From positions 233,380,376 through 233,444,375 of the forward strand of contig CM054062.1 of assembly GCA_028641055.1 (NCBI GenBank): a DNA stretch of 64,000 bases, given 5' to 3'. Below the pieces are notes generated by a model that was given only the letters and a program-made list of their open reading frames with translations, was not told the origin of the DNA and did not search any database. A program made the translations under genes and the position numbers. Shown here one piece after another: positions 45,582 through 58,302 of the stretch (position 1 is its first letter; every line of letters begins with the position of its first letter). This DNA is from Alopecurus myosuroides (lineage: Eukaryota > Streptophyta > Magnoliopsida > Poales > Poaceae).

Positions 45582-48500
45582 CTAGTCGAATGCCCGTGCG
45601 TTGCCATGGGTCATTGAACTCTCAATGCATGCATACATATAGCTAAGTTCGCTCACTTGCTAGCGAAAGACATAAACAATGCCCAAAGTAAAAAAATGGT
45701 TAGTTAACCATTGACAACAAATGTCAATGCATCTCTTATTTCTCCTACTCACATAACCACAATACAATCTTCCCTGCGTGCAAATTCCCTTTCTCCATCC
45801 ACACCCCTCCTCTTGTCATTCCCCCATCTGAGCATTAAGGATTTCACGTAAAGCAACCAGTACATAGCTTGAAAACAATATTAGAACAACGGAATTGGAA
45901 ACGGTAACACCAAAGATCGCACAAGGACTAAAGGGGGGAAAAGACATCCTATAAGTTGTAGTGTGTACCATATTCTATAAACATAGGCAATGCAAATCAA
46001 GGTTCTGGTATTTGCTGTACAATTACATGTTGTTTGCTCACTCGAGATCAGAATTTATTTTAACCAAACTTCAATCAAGATCATGTTAAGTTTGATTTAT
46101 AGGAAGCAAAACAAAAGGGAAATCAATGATGCCATGTCACCACCGGAAACTTCTGCAATCCAAGCGGAAGTATTTGCTTTCTAGCTAGGATTAGGAATCT
46201 GAGAAGAAACTCCATATCCAAGAGCCTTTGCTCTCTTTCTCTGACAAAAGTGCATCATCATGCTAAGTAGGCTACTAAGTCACATGGTAGATAACCAAAC
46301 CGTAGATCTACCCCTGGGAATCTACCTAAAAGGTTCATGTGCTATTAGAGCTATGTCGTACAACCTCAATGATTACTCATTTTTATTGTGTTTTGTAAAA
46401 TGTTGCTGAAACAATAAAAGTCACTCGGTAGGAAAGAAGTTCCGATTTAAAGTGCTATCATATCTGATATGATATGAGTATATTAAGTGGGTACAAAACA
46501 AGTGTGGGACTTGGTTGATGTTGCGCTCGATAACAATTCCAGCCCGACTCCTCTCTGGATGCAATGAATATGTACCAGAGGCATAAAAATGTCAGAAATT
46601 TGAAAATTGAAGTAGTACCAAAAGCAACATCAGAAAGGAAAAGTTCGGGTAACGTAATATAAACCTTGCAGAATAATATTTAGAAAAATGAATATTTCTT
46701 GAAACAATAGTCATACCCCCTTTTGCAAAAACATCCGTGTATCTTTTCCACAAGAATGGGGGTGATTGTAGATGCCATACAACCAAGTGCCATGAAACAA
46801 AATCATACCTAGTTACCTCGGTTCACAAATAAATTCGATATGATTTCATTGAGATTTGAATGAATGATTCTTGCTCGTAAATCACAGGCAACATTATATA
46901 CCCCCTGACTTGATTGATATCCTACTCACTGCGGCACACTAACTATTCATGACAAGACCAAATGAAAACATTTTATCCATCATGGAAGCCTAGTCACCAT
47001 GTCTACTTACTTTTGTTACTGGAGAGTGGCAAAAAGGCGCTCACTTTTTTTTTTTGCTTACTTTATGGTCCAAGGATTTCATGAAGCCAACATGTAGGTA
47101 AGCAGCTGCAACTCAGGTTAAGATACTCCACCATGTGAATACCGAGTTTCCCGAAATGGCGTGACCACCGTACCTTGGAGCTGCAACAACCATGTTTGGA
47201 ATAATATCAACTCTTGATTTTTTTTTGAACTACCAGATCTAAAGAGAGCATTGTGGCTAAAATTGTATTCATCGGTTCGCTAACTTGTTGAATATTAAAA
47301 ACTGCCATACCGATGAGTAAATTTAGAGATGCAACTTGCTCATTTCCAAGCATGTATACAATACGTACAAATTCTCATAAATCAGTGTGCCAAAAAATTG
47401 AATTTGGGCAAAACATTTTTACTTGATCCTTTCCACTATAGCAAATATCTTGTCTATAGCCCCAATAAGGCCAAAACCAGTAGTTATATACCTTCTCTGT
47501 TCAATTGAGATATCAAGCATATTGTGTGCATCAACAAAGTAAACACGGAAAGGTTAGGATGCAGAAATGTACACCCAAAAGATTTGATCCTTATGAAGCA
47601 CTAATGCATAGCAGCAGTTATGCTTCCAAGGCAGCTTCAAAATCCATGCTCCTGATATGTTGTTTAAGAAGTTCACTAAAGCAGCTGGTGCCATCTGCCT
47701 AGCTCTCAACTTCATTCTAGTATTGTTCCACTTTTGGTCTCCAGAAGTTTCTCCTACCTTGGCTCGCGATGGAATTTCTTTTACCTCTACAGATATGCAG
47801 CTAGCGGCTGATCTATCAATCGATTAGAGGGGAAAATAGGGTAAGGAAAAGAGTTGCACACGTGTTGCTCAACTGATGGCCCGTCAGGACGTCGTTTTTG
47901 GCCTACAGCTCCAATAGCTCATCACATTGTTCACATCCTCCAACCCAGCCAAGAGAGATCGAGAGACCAGAGAAGTTTCTAGCGGCGGCGTGTGTGCTGC
48001 AGCTCGAGATCGAAGGCGTGACCTGCAGGTTGCTGGCACCTGTGTCAACATAATAATGATGTTTTGCATCATAGTATCGTACATGTAATGAAATATCCAC
48101 ACAACTATGACAGCATCAACCCTTCTCTAACATGGTATCACAGCTCTAAGAGCCATATCATATCAGCGATTATCTTCATATTATGTATACAAAAACTATT
48201 ACTGCAGGCCTACGCATATAACTACAACTCCTTACAAATCAGCTTGTAGGAAATTGTCGCTAAAACCTGAAACTTTAGGGAGACGAAATAGACCAGAGAT
48301 TTTTCAACCTTGAGGATATTCACTGTACCAAATTAAACCACAAATCCTCCGATTTTTTCCTTCAAAATATCACAGTGGAAACGTTTTCGAATCGTTGAGC
48401 CGGTGCAAATTTTCCTAGAGATTCCTAGCCCGGAAAAGGGACACTCGCGCAGATCGAGCGAGGTGCAAAAGCGAATAGGAGGATGGAGGTGGGATTGACA

Positions 48501-49156
48501 CGAACCGGCAGGTTCTCCCCTTGGTGAGCTTGTAGTTGAGGACGGCGATGACTATCGCATGCGCGGCCGCGGCGGCGACAAACAAGTTGTCGTGGTCGTG
48601 GACGATGAAGCCGATGACCGCGACCACGGCGAGGAAGGCCTTCAACTTGAGAGGATGCCGCCGAACCCAAGCCGTCACCACGTTGAGCGGCCGCTTCGGC
48701 CCCCTCAATGTCGCCCACCCTCGGTCGTGTCGTCCCACCGGTCACCAACACACCTCGGATCGGAAAACACGGGATGCGTTCTTTTATCTCTTGGTAGCTC
48801 CTACCCAGTGAGTTATTTTTGGAGGCGAAGAGAGTAGAAGATGGATCGGGAGGTTGATTGCCTTTTTTCCGCTAATCAGCCGCAATGTGGGCCGGGCGTT
48901 TAGCGATAGAATGAGGGGATGTAGCGGATGATGGTATGGAGTAGTTTGACGTACCCACCTAAGATAAGATCGCTTGCAAAAAGTTGTTTAGCCGGAAGCG
49001 TTGGTAGAAAATTGTTGGTTAGGATTTGAGTAATTTCGGTGCGGTGGCATTAATGGTGTAATTACTGCGTTGTAATTAGTGTGGGGTGGCATTCTTTATG
49101 TAATTTAGTGGAAGTGTGACACCGCCTCACCGCCACAACAACCTTAATAGTAAAGA
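45582..49156 (-). mobile_element. Helitron (non-autonomous, gene-capturing)
   Basis: On the minus strand the element begins TCTTTACTATTAAGG right after host A and ends ...GGCAACGCACGGGCATTCGACTAG before host T, matching plant Helitron termini (TC...CTAG, A/T target). A GC hairpin (CCCATGGCAACGCACGGG, one mismatch in the stem) precedes CTAG. Removing it rejoins the MITE arms. No Rep or helicase is seen in 3.6 kb. It carries an ERD2-like exon (48506-48738); the rest is low-coding, and 46000-48100 may be further captured but unrecognised DNA. Confidence 0.85.
48506..48738 (-). pseudogene. Captured first exon of an ERD2-like gene
   Basis: The minus strand encodes about 77 residues resembling the N-terminus of plant ERD2-like proteins (KDEL-receptor family, ER/Golgi membrane): an Arg-rich head with AWVRRHPLKLKAFLAVVAVI (hydrophobic helix), then IVHDHDNLFVAAAAAHAI and VLNYKLTKGRTC. 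A splice donor position (TGCCG|GTTCGT) follows where the family has its first intron. No ATG opens the frame (it begins at GTG), and the later exons with the LSLKSQ and DIHT motifs are not seen. The identification is from memory of the family. Probably non-functional. Confidence 0.7.
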
Positions 49157-50310
49157 TAATGTATCTAGACATGTTTTAGTGTGTAGATTCATATGCATCT
49201 TGCACTAAAACATGTCTAGATACATATTGTCTAGAAAATGCTAAAACATCTTATATTTTGATACGGAGGGAGTAATTAAGACATAAATCTAATTACAGCT
49301 TTATACTCCGGGATCCTGCGCTCCCTCGTGTAATGGTTTCCTAAAGGGGGTTTAGGTTTTTGTCACTCCCCAAAATTAGTAGCCAAATACACGATGCATT
49401 CCCCTAGGCCCATAAATGGTGAAGTATCATGTAGTCGACGTTCACATGACACCACTAGAAGAATAACACCACAACTTAAATATCAAACATTAAATATTAC
49501 TCAACATTACTTCACTACTAACAACTTGACTTCTCCCATGTCCTCAAGAACAACACGAACTACTCACAAGACATCATATTGATCATGATCAGAGGTGATA
49601 TAATGGATGATAACAATCTGGTCATAAAGTGCAAACACCGATAAATCTCACAAGCATCAACTACTAACAAGTAATCCACACCGGGAGAGAGATCTAATGC
49701 AAAACAATGATAGATGTCCTTAATTGTTACAGCGGGATGACGGTGGATGATGAGGGTGATGGTGATTGTGGTGATGATGATGATGATGACGATCTTGATG
49801 ATGCCCGGAATGATGACGGTGACGATGGCGGTGATTTCCCCTCTCCGAAGAGGAATTTCCCTGGCAGATTTCTCCCTGCTAGAGAGCTTTTCTCTCTCGG
49901 GTGTTTTCCGCCCCGAGGTGGCGGCGGAATAATTCTTCGACGATGGTATGAGGCTTAGGGTTTCCTGAGGTGGGCCAGGGTGGCCACACCCCCAGGTGGC
50001 GCGGCCAAGGGGGGCGCGCCACCTCATGGTGTGGGCCCCTAGTGCCCCCCTTTGGCTCTCCTTCTGGCTGGGTTCCTCCTCTAAACTCCTAAAACAACCC
50101 CGATGTCCCACTTCTTCTTCTGATCTTCTGAAATATGGTATCTCGGCGATGCTTTTTCCATCAGATTCCTGGTCCCGGTGTTTAATCTCCAAAAATTATA
50201 AAACATGCAAAATAAGACAAAATAACATAAGGGATGCATCATAACATGAAATATATCGATGAATAACAGAAAATTATGATATAAAATAGTGATGCAAAAT
50301 GGATGTATCA

Positions 50311-51215
50311 AACGTACACCGAGATAATACAGAAACCATCTTGTGATCTCCTTATAAAAGGACATGGGTAATCTTCATTGCTCGGGTAGCCCTTTTGATG
50401 AAGGAAATCGCTTAAACGATTATACCACATCCTACCTGACTGTTTAAGTCCATACATTGAATTCTTAAGATGAACACTGTATAAACTTCTGTTAGCTCTA
50501 TCTTGGTTCGGAACAGAGATATGTTTGGGTACCTTCATGTATATGTCCGAATCCATATTACCATAAAGGTAAGCGGTGACAACATCCATAAGTTTCATTT
50601 TCAAGTCCAAGTTTACTGCCATTGAGATCAAGTATCTAAAGGTAATTCCATCCATGATAGGGGAGTAAGTTTCCTCGAAGTCGACACATGTTCGCTAGGA
50701 GAAACCTTGAGCAACAAGCCTTGCTTTGTACCTTACTACCTCGTTATTTTCGTTCCTGTTTCGAACAAAAACCCACTTGGGCCAACGGGGAGCACATGGG
50801 GAGGAGTTAGACAAACAGGTCCAAACACCTCTCTTTTGTTGAGTGAAAATAACTCGGCAGTTATTGCCTTCTTCCAATCTTTCCAATCCGACCTTTTCTT
50901 ACAATCAGTGTGAGTATTAGGCTCTAGGTCAAGATCTATGATTGAGGCAATTTTCTTGGAAAAATAAATGTCGATGCCATAGCTCGATTAATTGAATCGC
51001 CCGAATTAATATAATTAATGTCCATTTCGTCATGGAGTGCATCAGGCACATCCCCTTCCTCCACCGGATTTCCCAATCCGGAAGCAAGGTCCTTTAGCTT
51101 TCCCGCTCCAATGTGTGCGCACACATCTTCGCTGTGATAAATCTCTCTTATTCTTTTTCTTCGGGCGTCCCCGAGTACTTGGGATTTGAGAAACCAAATT
51201 ATTCGTCCTCTTAGG
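50311..51215 (-). pseudogene. Copia-L: RT N-terminus and pol linker (left palindrome arm)
   Basis: Reading minus from 51215: linker (KSQVLGDARRKRIREIYHSE, NYINSGDSINRAMA), then WVFVRNRNENNEVVRYKARL, LVAQGFS and, in 50655-50311, MDGITFRYLISMAVNLDLKM, MDVVTAYLYGNMDS and MYGLKQSGRMWYNRL. These are copia RT motifs. It ends at IISVYV, just before the YVDD site, where Gypsy-3 inserted. Stops or slips occur near 50700 and 50890. It is collinear with 62545-63538 of the right arm. Confidence 0.85.
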
Positions 51216-51220
51216 ACTAA

Positions 51221-54200
51221 TGTCACACCCCAGTTTTTGGATTCTTGTATTGTGTTCAAGAAGACAAAAATGAGGGCCAACATTTTTTTTCTAACAACAT
51301 GATTGTTTGAAACCAACATGTGTTTCTAATATTAATCCTATTTTGCAATGCATGTTTTGTTTCTCTATAAAAGCAATATCAAATTTTCCTAAAAACAATT
51401 CTATAACTTTCCCTGATGTTTTCCCTGATGTTAATTGGGTGATTTTATTCCAATACTTGGGTCATTCTTGACTTCATATTTAAATAAACTTTTAGCTTTG
51501 TTGGATCCAAGAAAACAAAATTTCAAAATGATTTATGTAAGTTTTCTTTTGAGGTTTTTTATAGAAACCATTCCCTGAAAATATAGCCAAGTACCTGTTT
51601 TCCACCTTCGTTCTCACTAGGATATAATATATTATTTTATGTTTTCTTGGATTTTATTTGTTCCTTGATATATGGACTACAGATCCATAAGCTTGGTTTG
51701 ATTTTTGAAATAAGAAAAACAATCTTTTGCTTGTTGTTTTTGCGGAAGAAAAATAAGGCAGAACAAGGCATTTTTGGAAAACATAGAAAAACAGAAAGTA
51801 CAAGTTTTCCCATATTGTTTTCATAGCCTTAAACTATTTCAAATTTGTTTTCAAAAGATGTTTCTGAAATTTTACAACATGTTTAACAAACTTCAACTTG
51901 GAAAACAAAAATTGGAATCCATTTGGTCTCTGAAAACAATCCAAACTTTTTGCTCATTCTACTGTTTTCCAACACTTAGAAAAATACCTAAGTGTTAGGT
52001 GAATTTTTGCAACAGTGCTGGATACACTTTTGGATAGATGTTTTCTTTGCCTTTCCTTGCAAGTTTTGAAGTGAAACCTTGTATAGTGTGTTGACCATAG
52101 TTTGAACTCGACCAAGGACCCTTTTCTTTGCTTCTAGAAGCTTTGTGGAGAAAGAAAATGTGTGGGAAAGAGGAGGGCACAATGCTAATGTGGCAAGGTA
52201 TGAGCTCACATACCTTGACCCTTGTGACCTTGCCTTGCCCTCTTCTCCACTCCAAAGGCCACATTTGACTTGCCCCCTTGCTAAGCTTGTCCCTTGGCAC
52301 AATGACAACCATGGGCATGCCCTAGGACACCCAATGCCAACCATTGGCATGAACCCGAGGGCATTTTTGCCACTTGACCAAAACCCATGGCTATAAGCCA
52401 CCATATCCTTGTCCCTTGCGCCACCACCCTCCCTCACACTCCCACCCCCTCCCCAAGCAAAGGCAAGCCAAGATTTGGCCCCTTGGATCTCCACGGGCTC
52501 CATAGTCGCCGCCGGCCACCGAGCTCGAGCTCGAGGTGGTACCCCTGGTTGCACGCCCTCCCATCCCTGTTGCTCGCCTTGGTTGAAACCGCTGTGCTCC
52601 CCTAACCGCGCTGACAACTTCCCCGTTGTTTGTCAACCTGCAAAACGCCGCAGTCGTCCACGGTCGCCGCCACGGGCACCCGCCGTTCCCCGTCGACTAG
52701 CGCCGCGACCGCGCCCGAACCCTGCGCCCCTCGACTCCCCTGGGCCCCTGCACCCTCCCTGACGCAGCGCCGCCCTCCCCCGAGCCCTATGGTGAGCACC
52801 CGAGGACATCCCGTGACGCTGCGTTTTTCCGGTGAGAGAGAGGAGAGGATAGGAGAGAGATGACCAGCAACCGTTGATCTTCGGATCAACGGCTCTGCTT
52901 GAACCGCGCAGTTCTCGCGCCCCGCGCGCGCGCCTAGCTTGCGCTGGGCCGCTTCGCTGCCTTGTTGGGCCGCGCCGTAGCAAAGCCAGCCCGCCCTGTT
53001 ATTTCTTTTCCTTTTTAATCCGTCCAGAATATTGCATGTTTGCTTTGAGCTTGTGAAAAATAGTTTTCATGCAAAATAAAATCAACCAAAATTCATGGCA
53101 CTACTTATATGTTTTCCTAACCATATAAACTTGGTAGATCTAAGTTTTGACTTTTATGTTTGTCGCAATAACTAGTTTTCGCATATATTTTGGAATTTGT
53201 ATCCCTTTTAGTCAAATTAAATTGTTTTGGATAGCTAGGGAATAGATCTGTCAATAGAATTGGCCTCACATCAAGGTGAGTTTCCAAATGGAAATGTCAT
53301 CCATTTTGGAAAATGACCAGTAGGCTTTTCTAGGATTTTTAGAAGGAGTTTAAAAATGATTTTTGAGGTGAATCCAATTGGATGAGTTTGCTTATGTTTA
53401 GATCTATCAAACCCTAGCTTGGATTAATTTTTGGATCCTTAGAATATTTTTGGCATGCATTTCTAGAAACATCACTTTTTCTGTTTTCTATATTACTTGT
53501 GTATTTGTTTGTGAATAAATGTTCGATTGAGTGAATCTTTGTTCCTAGCATGTATAGATGTGTTGAAACTTGTTATTAGGTTGTTTTCTTACAATGTAAA
53601 TACCATATAAAGTGTGTGCATGTTTGGAAAGTCAAATAGAAATAGAAGTAGCATTTGTGATTTTCCTAGTTTTATTATTTGATGTATTGTGTGAACCCAA
53701 TCTTTGTAGGATTGTTTTACCTAAGTTATGATGTGGTTGCTATGAGTCCAGTACCATTTTGATACTTTTAATTTGATGCTATTATCTCTGTTAACTTGCA
53801 TGTTATTTTGTAGCAAAGCATGTGTAACATTTTGTTGGTTGTTTTCACTAGTATGAATAGCCTAGCATTGATTGCTTTGTTATATTAACTTTGTCATGTG
53901 TGACCAGAGGCTTTGTTAACTCTTAATGTCTTGGTATTAGTGGGCCCATAACCCACTGGTCCCATTTCATTTTGTTTAGGGATGCAAATCCCCAACCATA
54001 CACTTGTGTGAAAATAGCATGCATTACTATATGTTTGTCTAGTATTTTCCACCAAGGAAAATGGTTGTTTGTTTTACTTGTTTGATTGAAGTGTTTAGTA
54101 TTTCTTTGTGAATACTAGTATGTTTATTTGTGGTTCATTTTTTAACATAATATTTCCTTAGGGGTATCATGTTAAGGAATGTTTCACTATTGTTTGGTAA

Positions 54201-57175
54201 ATTGAATATTGTTTGCTAATAGAATGTTTTCCTAGTGATTGATAAATTGTTTGTGAATGATTTTCATTGAGTGTTTGGATTTTTGAAAGTGTTTAGTTGA
54301 TCTTGTATTGAGTGCGTAGCTATTGGTTGTATATCATGTACCTTGGTTGCTTTCTATTTAATTAATTAAAAAAGCATGTATTGCTAGAATGGATTGATGT
54401 TTGCTTAGTAGATGTTCTCATAGGATTATTTTGGTGTATTTGCTTACTAGCATGTGTAGGGTTTGTGCGCTGTTATTAGGCATTTGTATTCATGTATTGC
54501 TTGTTTAGGAAAATGCATCCTTGTAGCATTGGTTTGCTTCTCTAGTGATGAATTAGTGTCACCACTAGATTGTTTGAGTTGCTCTAGCATTGTTGCCTTT
54601 TTATTTTATGAGGGTATGATTATCCTAGCATGTCTAGGATGTTATTACTTCTGTTATTATAACATGACTTGTGGAGTTGCTTGTTGCTATTAGTTGTAGA
54701 ATACAATTATTTCTGATAACATGCTTATGTAGAATTTCCATACTAGTATGCTATTAGTGGACTCCAGTGGATGTGTTATTTTCTAGCTTGGTTATATATT
54801 GTAGTGATTGGGTTTTAGAGTGTGTGCTATGACTTATTACCATTGGTTGAGCTACTTATTTTTTTTTAGTTATTTTCATGATTTGATGGATTCCTTAACT
54901 TTGAGTAGATATTAGCATAGACTATAACTAGCCTATTCATCTGTGACAGGTTTCATTTGTGTTCGGAAATTGTTCGAGTGATTGCCTTAGCATGAGCATT
55001 ATACTTATGATATTGTTGTGCTAGTGCTGTTGTTGTGCTTAGTATTATCTTGTTATCTATGCATTAGTTGAGCCATGAACTTGATTGGTGATGCTTGCTT
55101 GTGTGTTGTTAATACCCATTGCCATGGGTATTGCTTTGATTGATTGTGATAATTTTAGTAGCCTCACCTTTTGTGCCCACAAGCAATATTTTTAGCTTCT
55201 TGAATATATTATTATGAGAGCGATACACCCACTCCATATATGGTATCTAAGATGTGGGATATGGTTTCTCAACCATATACTTGTTTGACGGCAATTTTGT
55301 ACCATGAGAGTTTTGGGAGATAGTTTTCTCGATAACGTTTGAGTGATTGCGCTAGTATAAGTTTTCTTGTTGTATGTGTTGTTTTTATTAGTTGGTTGTC
55401 TTGCAGTTCTGAGTGTGTGTCTTTTATTGTTTTACGACGCTAGAAAACGAAGGAGAAGAAGAAGCAGTTGCGGAGCTGTGCGTCAAGTTCAAGCTACTTC
55501 AAGGCTAGGGACATTAAGAGTTTTAAGGCAAGCCATCCTGATGCTTTCTACTACACTTATCATTATCTATCATGCATGTTTTACTTCTGAAAAGTTTTAC
55601 AAAACTTTGATTTCCAATAACTATTTTGAGTTACTACTACTATTAATATTATATATATCATTACTATGCCAGTAGTTGATACTTGGTGTTACCAAGCCCA
55701 TAGCCATCATATGTGGTATTTATTACCACCCAAAAGTATAAGTCCCTAATGGACATCCTAAAAATACGTTTTTGTAAAACAAAGGCTTTATGGAAAACCC
55801 GGTGGAAAGGCGAAGCCTTACTCACCGGAGGATTGTTGACGTGTCATTTTTTTTGGGAAAAACGTGTTTTCAAAAATGACACATAACCTAGTCTTCGCTG
55901 GACAACCTTTACCGTACTGCCACTTTACCCCCAACATGGGCACGGCGCTTAACTTGAAGTTTGTTTTTGTTAGTGTGTGTTATATCTCAATTTCCTATAA
56001 GGGATGTGATTTTCCCTCAAACCGAAATGCCGTCAAATCACAACACGAGGCATATAAAGTCTGGAATTAATTTTCCTCTGGATGCGACAGTTGGGTCTCC
56101 TGCCGTGGCGGGGTGGGACTGGTGCCGGGGAGATTATACCCAACTGAAGAGATAAGCATATTTTAGCTTGAACATAGTGGATGATTAGGATCAGTTATCT
56201 GATGTTTACATATTGTTGTTATAGTCCGTGGTTGTTCACGGCGGATCTACTGGATGTTGTGGATTGTGTACACCTCTGTAGAGTCAAACTATTCGGAATA
56301 ACCGCGTCCTCGGATATGGACTGTTGAATGGCCATGTAGCTAGCATTGTATCAATGTTTTCAAAAAGGAGCTTTCAAAAATGTGTTGGACTTATGAAGTA
56401 CTGAAAGGAGGAAATCTTGTACCGTGGAGGTACCGTTGATGAAAAGCCAGAAGTTGTTTTTACAAGGAGTTTTGCAAATAAAAGCTTTCTTTTCTAAACA
56501 AAATCTTGACGTTGTTTTCCAAGAAGTTGAAGAGAAAACTTTCTTTTAACAAAGTTTTACAAAACCTCTTGTACATGTGATATCTACAAGAGAAAGAAAA
56601 CTATATTATTTTGTTTTGAAGTATCTTCTTCAACAAAGATACAGAGATTTTCAAAATCAACTTTGATATATCTTTCATATATCAGGGATAGTGAACCCTA
56701 TTTATAGCCTACCTACTCCACTATATAAGCATACTTGCATTGTGGTAAGCTACATGATGGATGTCTTGTTGAGTACAATCAAATGTACTCATATTGGTTT
56801 CATCCCTGGTATTTACTTGCCAGACTTCGAGAAGGAGTCTCGGGAGGAGATCTACAAGGAGGAGTACTGCGCTGATGGCTTTGCGAATTAGGATCGTCTC
56901 CCAGTGAGCAACCTGTAGGTTAAGGTGTGACTTGGGCTCTACTACGTTTGTGTGTGTTAGTGTTCCGTTCTGTGTGTTGTGTGTTTGCCCTGTGTGGCAG
57001 TTGTGTTAGACTTGGTCATGTGACCATGTCTCTTTGTAAGTGTTTTATGCAATCGTGTAATGGATATTGTATCTGTGTACCAACTTGATATGTTGTTCAC
57101 GACTGGTGTGATCTGGGATCGTGAATGTATGCATATCGGAGGTGTCCTTGAATAGTGGTTCTGGGGGACCTTATA
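51221..57175 (+). mobile_element. Solo LTR, 5.96 kb, LARD-like
   Basis: It is flanked by ACTAA on both sides (51216-51220 and 57176-57180). It starts TGTCACACCCC and ends ACCTTATA, where the final CA is changed to TA. There is no primer site, polypurine tract or pol; the unit is one long AT-rich block with a GC-rich patch (52390-52990). A single LTR between target duplicates is a solo LTR, left by recombination between two LTRs. The length and terminus resemble very long LARD-type LTRs, but I cannot name the family. The orientation (+) is inferred from the TGTCACACCCC start. Confidence 0.78.
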
Positions 57176-57180
57176 ACTAA

Positions 57181-58302
57181 GAACAAAAGAAGGTATACCA
57201 TGATTTCTCTTTGGTATTTCAACCCTTTCCGGTGCATTGCGCGCAGGCACATGCGACTTTGTCACAGTCTTTAAGTCACTAAAATGATCAGGCAGTTGAT
57301 TCGCTAATGAGTGCAAATCTATTATGTTTTGAACTTCTCTATTAGACTCAGCAGTGCGCGGGGCATGAGCAATATCCCAGTGGCTTGCCACGTAAATTCT
57401 CGACTTTTATCATCAAGGGTTGATTATCTCCCCCTAAAGTCGGGAAAAGATCCTCGTCAAAAATGCAATCAGCGAAAGGAGTCGTATGACAGTCACCTGT
57501 CGCGGGGTCCAGAAATCTGATTATGGACACAGACTCATAACCAACGTATATCCCCGACTTACGGAGCGGTCCCATTGCTGATCGCTGAGGGGGTGGTATT
57601 GGTACATATACCTGGCGACCGAACCTACGAAGGTGGGAATTTTTTTTAGTGCCGACCCTTGCGCAAGCTGCAAAGGAGAATGGATGTTGTAGGCCGATGG
57701 TCGAAAGTTGATGAGATTGGCAGCGTGTAACACCGCGTGACCCCAACATGTAGTTGGTTAATTACAACTCTGAAGAAGTGGTCTGGCAATGAACTTAATT
57801 CTTTTAATCAATGCCTCCGCAAGTCCATTTTACGTGTGGACGTGCGGTATAGAGTGTTCAAGTTTGATTCCTGTTGCCATGCAATAATCATCGAACGCTT
57901 TTAAAGTAAATTCACCAGCGTTGTCCATTCGAATAGACTTAATACGATGATCAGGAAATTTATTCCTCATTTGTAAGATCTCAGAGATCAACTTTGCAAA
58001 AGCATGGTTCCTTGTTGACAGCAAGCTAACATTGGACCAATTAGATGAAACATCAATGAGCACCATGAAGTACCTAAACGGACCCGAAAGGGGCTGAATA
58101 GGACCGCATATGTCCCCTTGGATACGTTCCAAAAACGCGGGGATTTCATCCTTCACCTATAGGGGCGATGGTCTAATAATTAATTTTCCCATAGCGCATG
58201 CGGAGCACATGAAATCATTAGGATTCAGGAAATTTTTCACATTAACATTATGACCATTAGAATTGTTAATTATATTTCTCATCATTGTAAGACCGGGGTG
58301 TC
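57181..58302 (-). pseudogene. Copia-L integrase (left palindrome arm)
   Basis: Minus-strand 58156-57830 reads ERIQGDICGPIQPLSGPF (Asp), RSIRMDNAGEF-like text as IKSIRMDNAGEF (Asp), and HSIPHVHT; 57749-57348 carries QLSTIGLQ..., YVPIPPPQRSAMGPLRKSGI and ATGDCHTTPFADCIFDEDLF. 58170-58302 holds part of the zinc-binding text (FVCSACAKGK equivalent). A frameshift and small deletion separate the pieces near 57750-57830. This is the left counterpart of 61337-62638. Confidence 0.85.

Larger units (their letters stand above)
45537..49272. mobile_element. Stowaway MITE (Tc1/mariner), split by a Helitron
   Basis: The ends CTCCCTCCGT and ACGGAGGGAG are flanked by TA (45535-45536 and 49273-49274). Without the Helitron the element is only about 160 bp and largely palindromic: the left arm (...AAATATAAGATGTTTTAGCATTTTGTAG) mirrors the right arm. 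This fits a Stowaway MITE. There is no coding capacity. Confidence 0.9.
8537..50310 (-). mobile_element. Gypsy-3: Athila-lineage LTR retrotransposon, split by several insertions
   Basis: One minus-strand element in pieces: 5' LTR (45097-50310), primer site (45068-45085), gag (about 44050-44981), protease (43295-44038), RT part 1 (42706-43288), RT part 2 to integrase (14779-16690) and integrase end (8537-9207). Removing the hAT (9208-14778) and Gypsy-4 (16691-42700) restores reading frames: IDQMLETL joins SKKTLFCF, and KNPMG joins MSPYKMV. The 3' LTR is missing; the Gypsy-2 LTR abuts at 8536. Athila assignment rests on the tRNA-Asp primer, the gag-pro style and the ~1.48 kb LTR (insertions removed). 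The outer LTR end lies inside a copia element at 50311. Confidence 0.85.
45097..50310 (-). repeat. 5' LTR of Gypsy-3, interrupted by MITE and Helitron
   Basis: Pieces 45097-45536 and 49273-50310 join to a ~1.48 kb LTR, TGATGACCC...GTATCA on the plus strand. The join reads ...CTACAAAAAAG(TA)ATTAAG..., as expected after MITE removal. 49739-49836 is a degenerate GATGAT/GGTGAT simple repeat. It is followed at 50311 by copia RT sequence, the insertion target. Confidence 0.88.

Noticed and set aside
47505..47702. A 65-codon ORF in the Helitron as a captured gene
   Set aside because: No recognisable domain, no splice context; could be captured DNA but not supportable.
45537..49272. A 3.7 kb autonomous mariner element
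   Set aside because: No transposase; the interior has Helitron termini and the arms rejoin as a short MITE.
49739..49836. Asp-rich ORF in a GAT repeat
   Set aside because: Simple-sequence repeat within the Gypsy-3 LTR; no conserved protein.
52382..52990. Several overlapping GC-rich ORFs on both strands
   Set aside because: They lie in the GC-rich patch of the solo LTR, mutually overlapping, with no domain.
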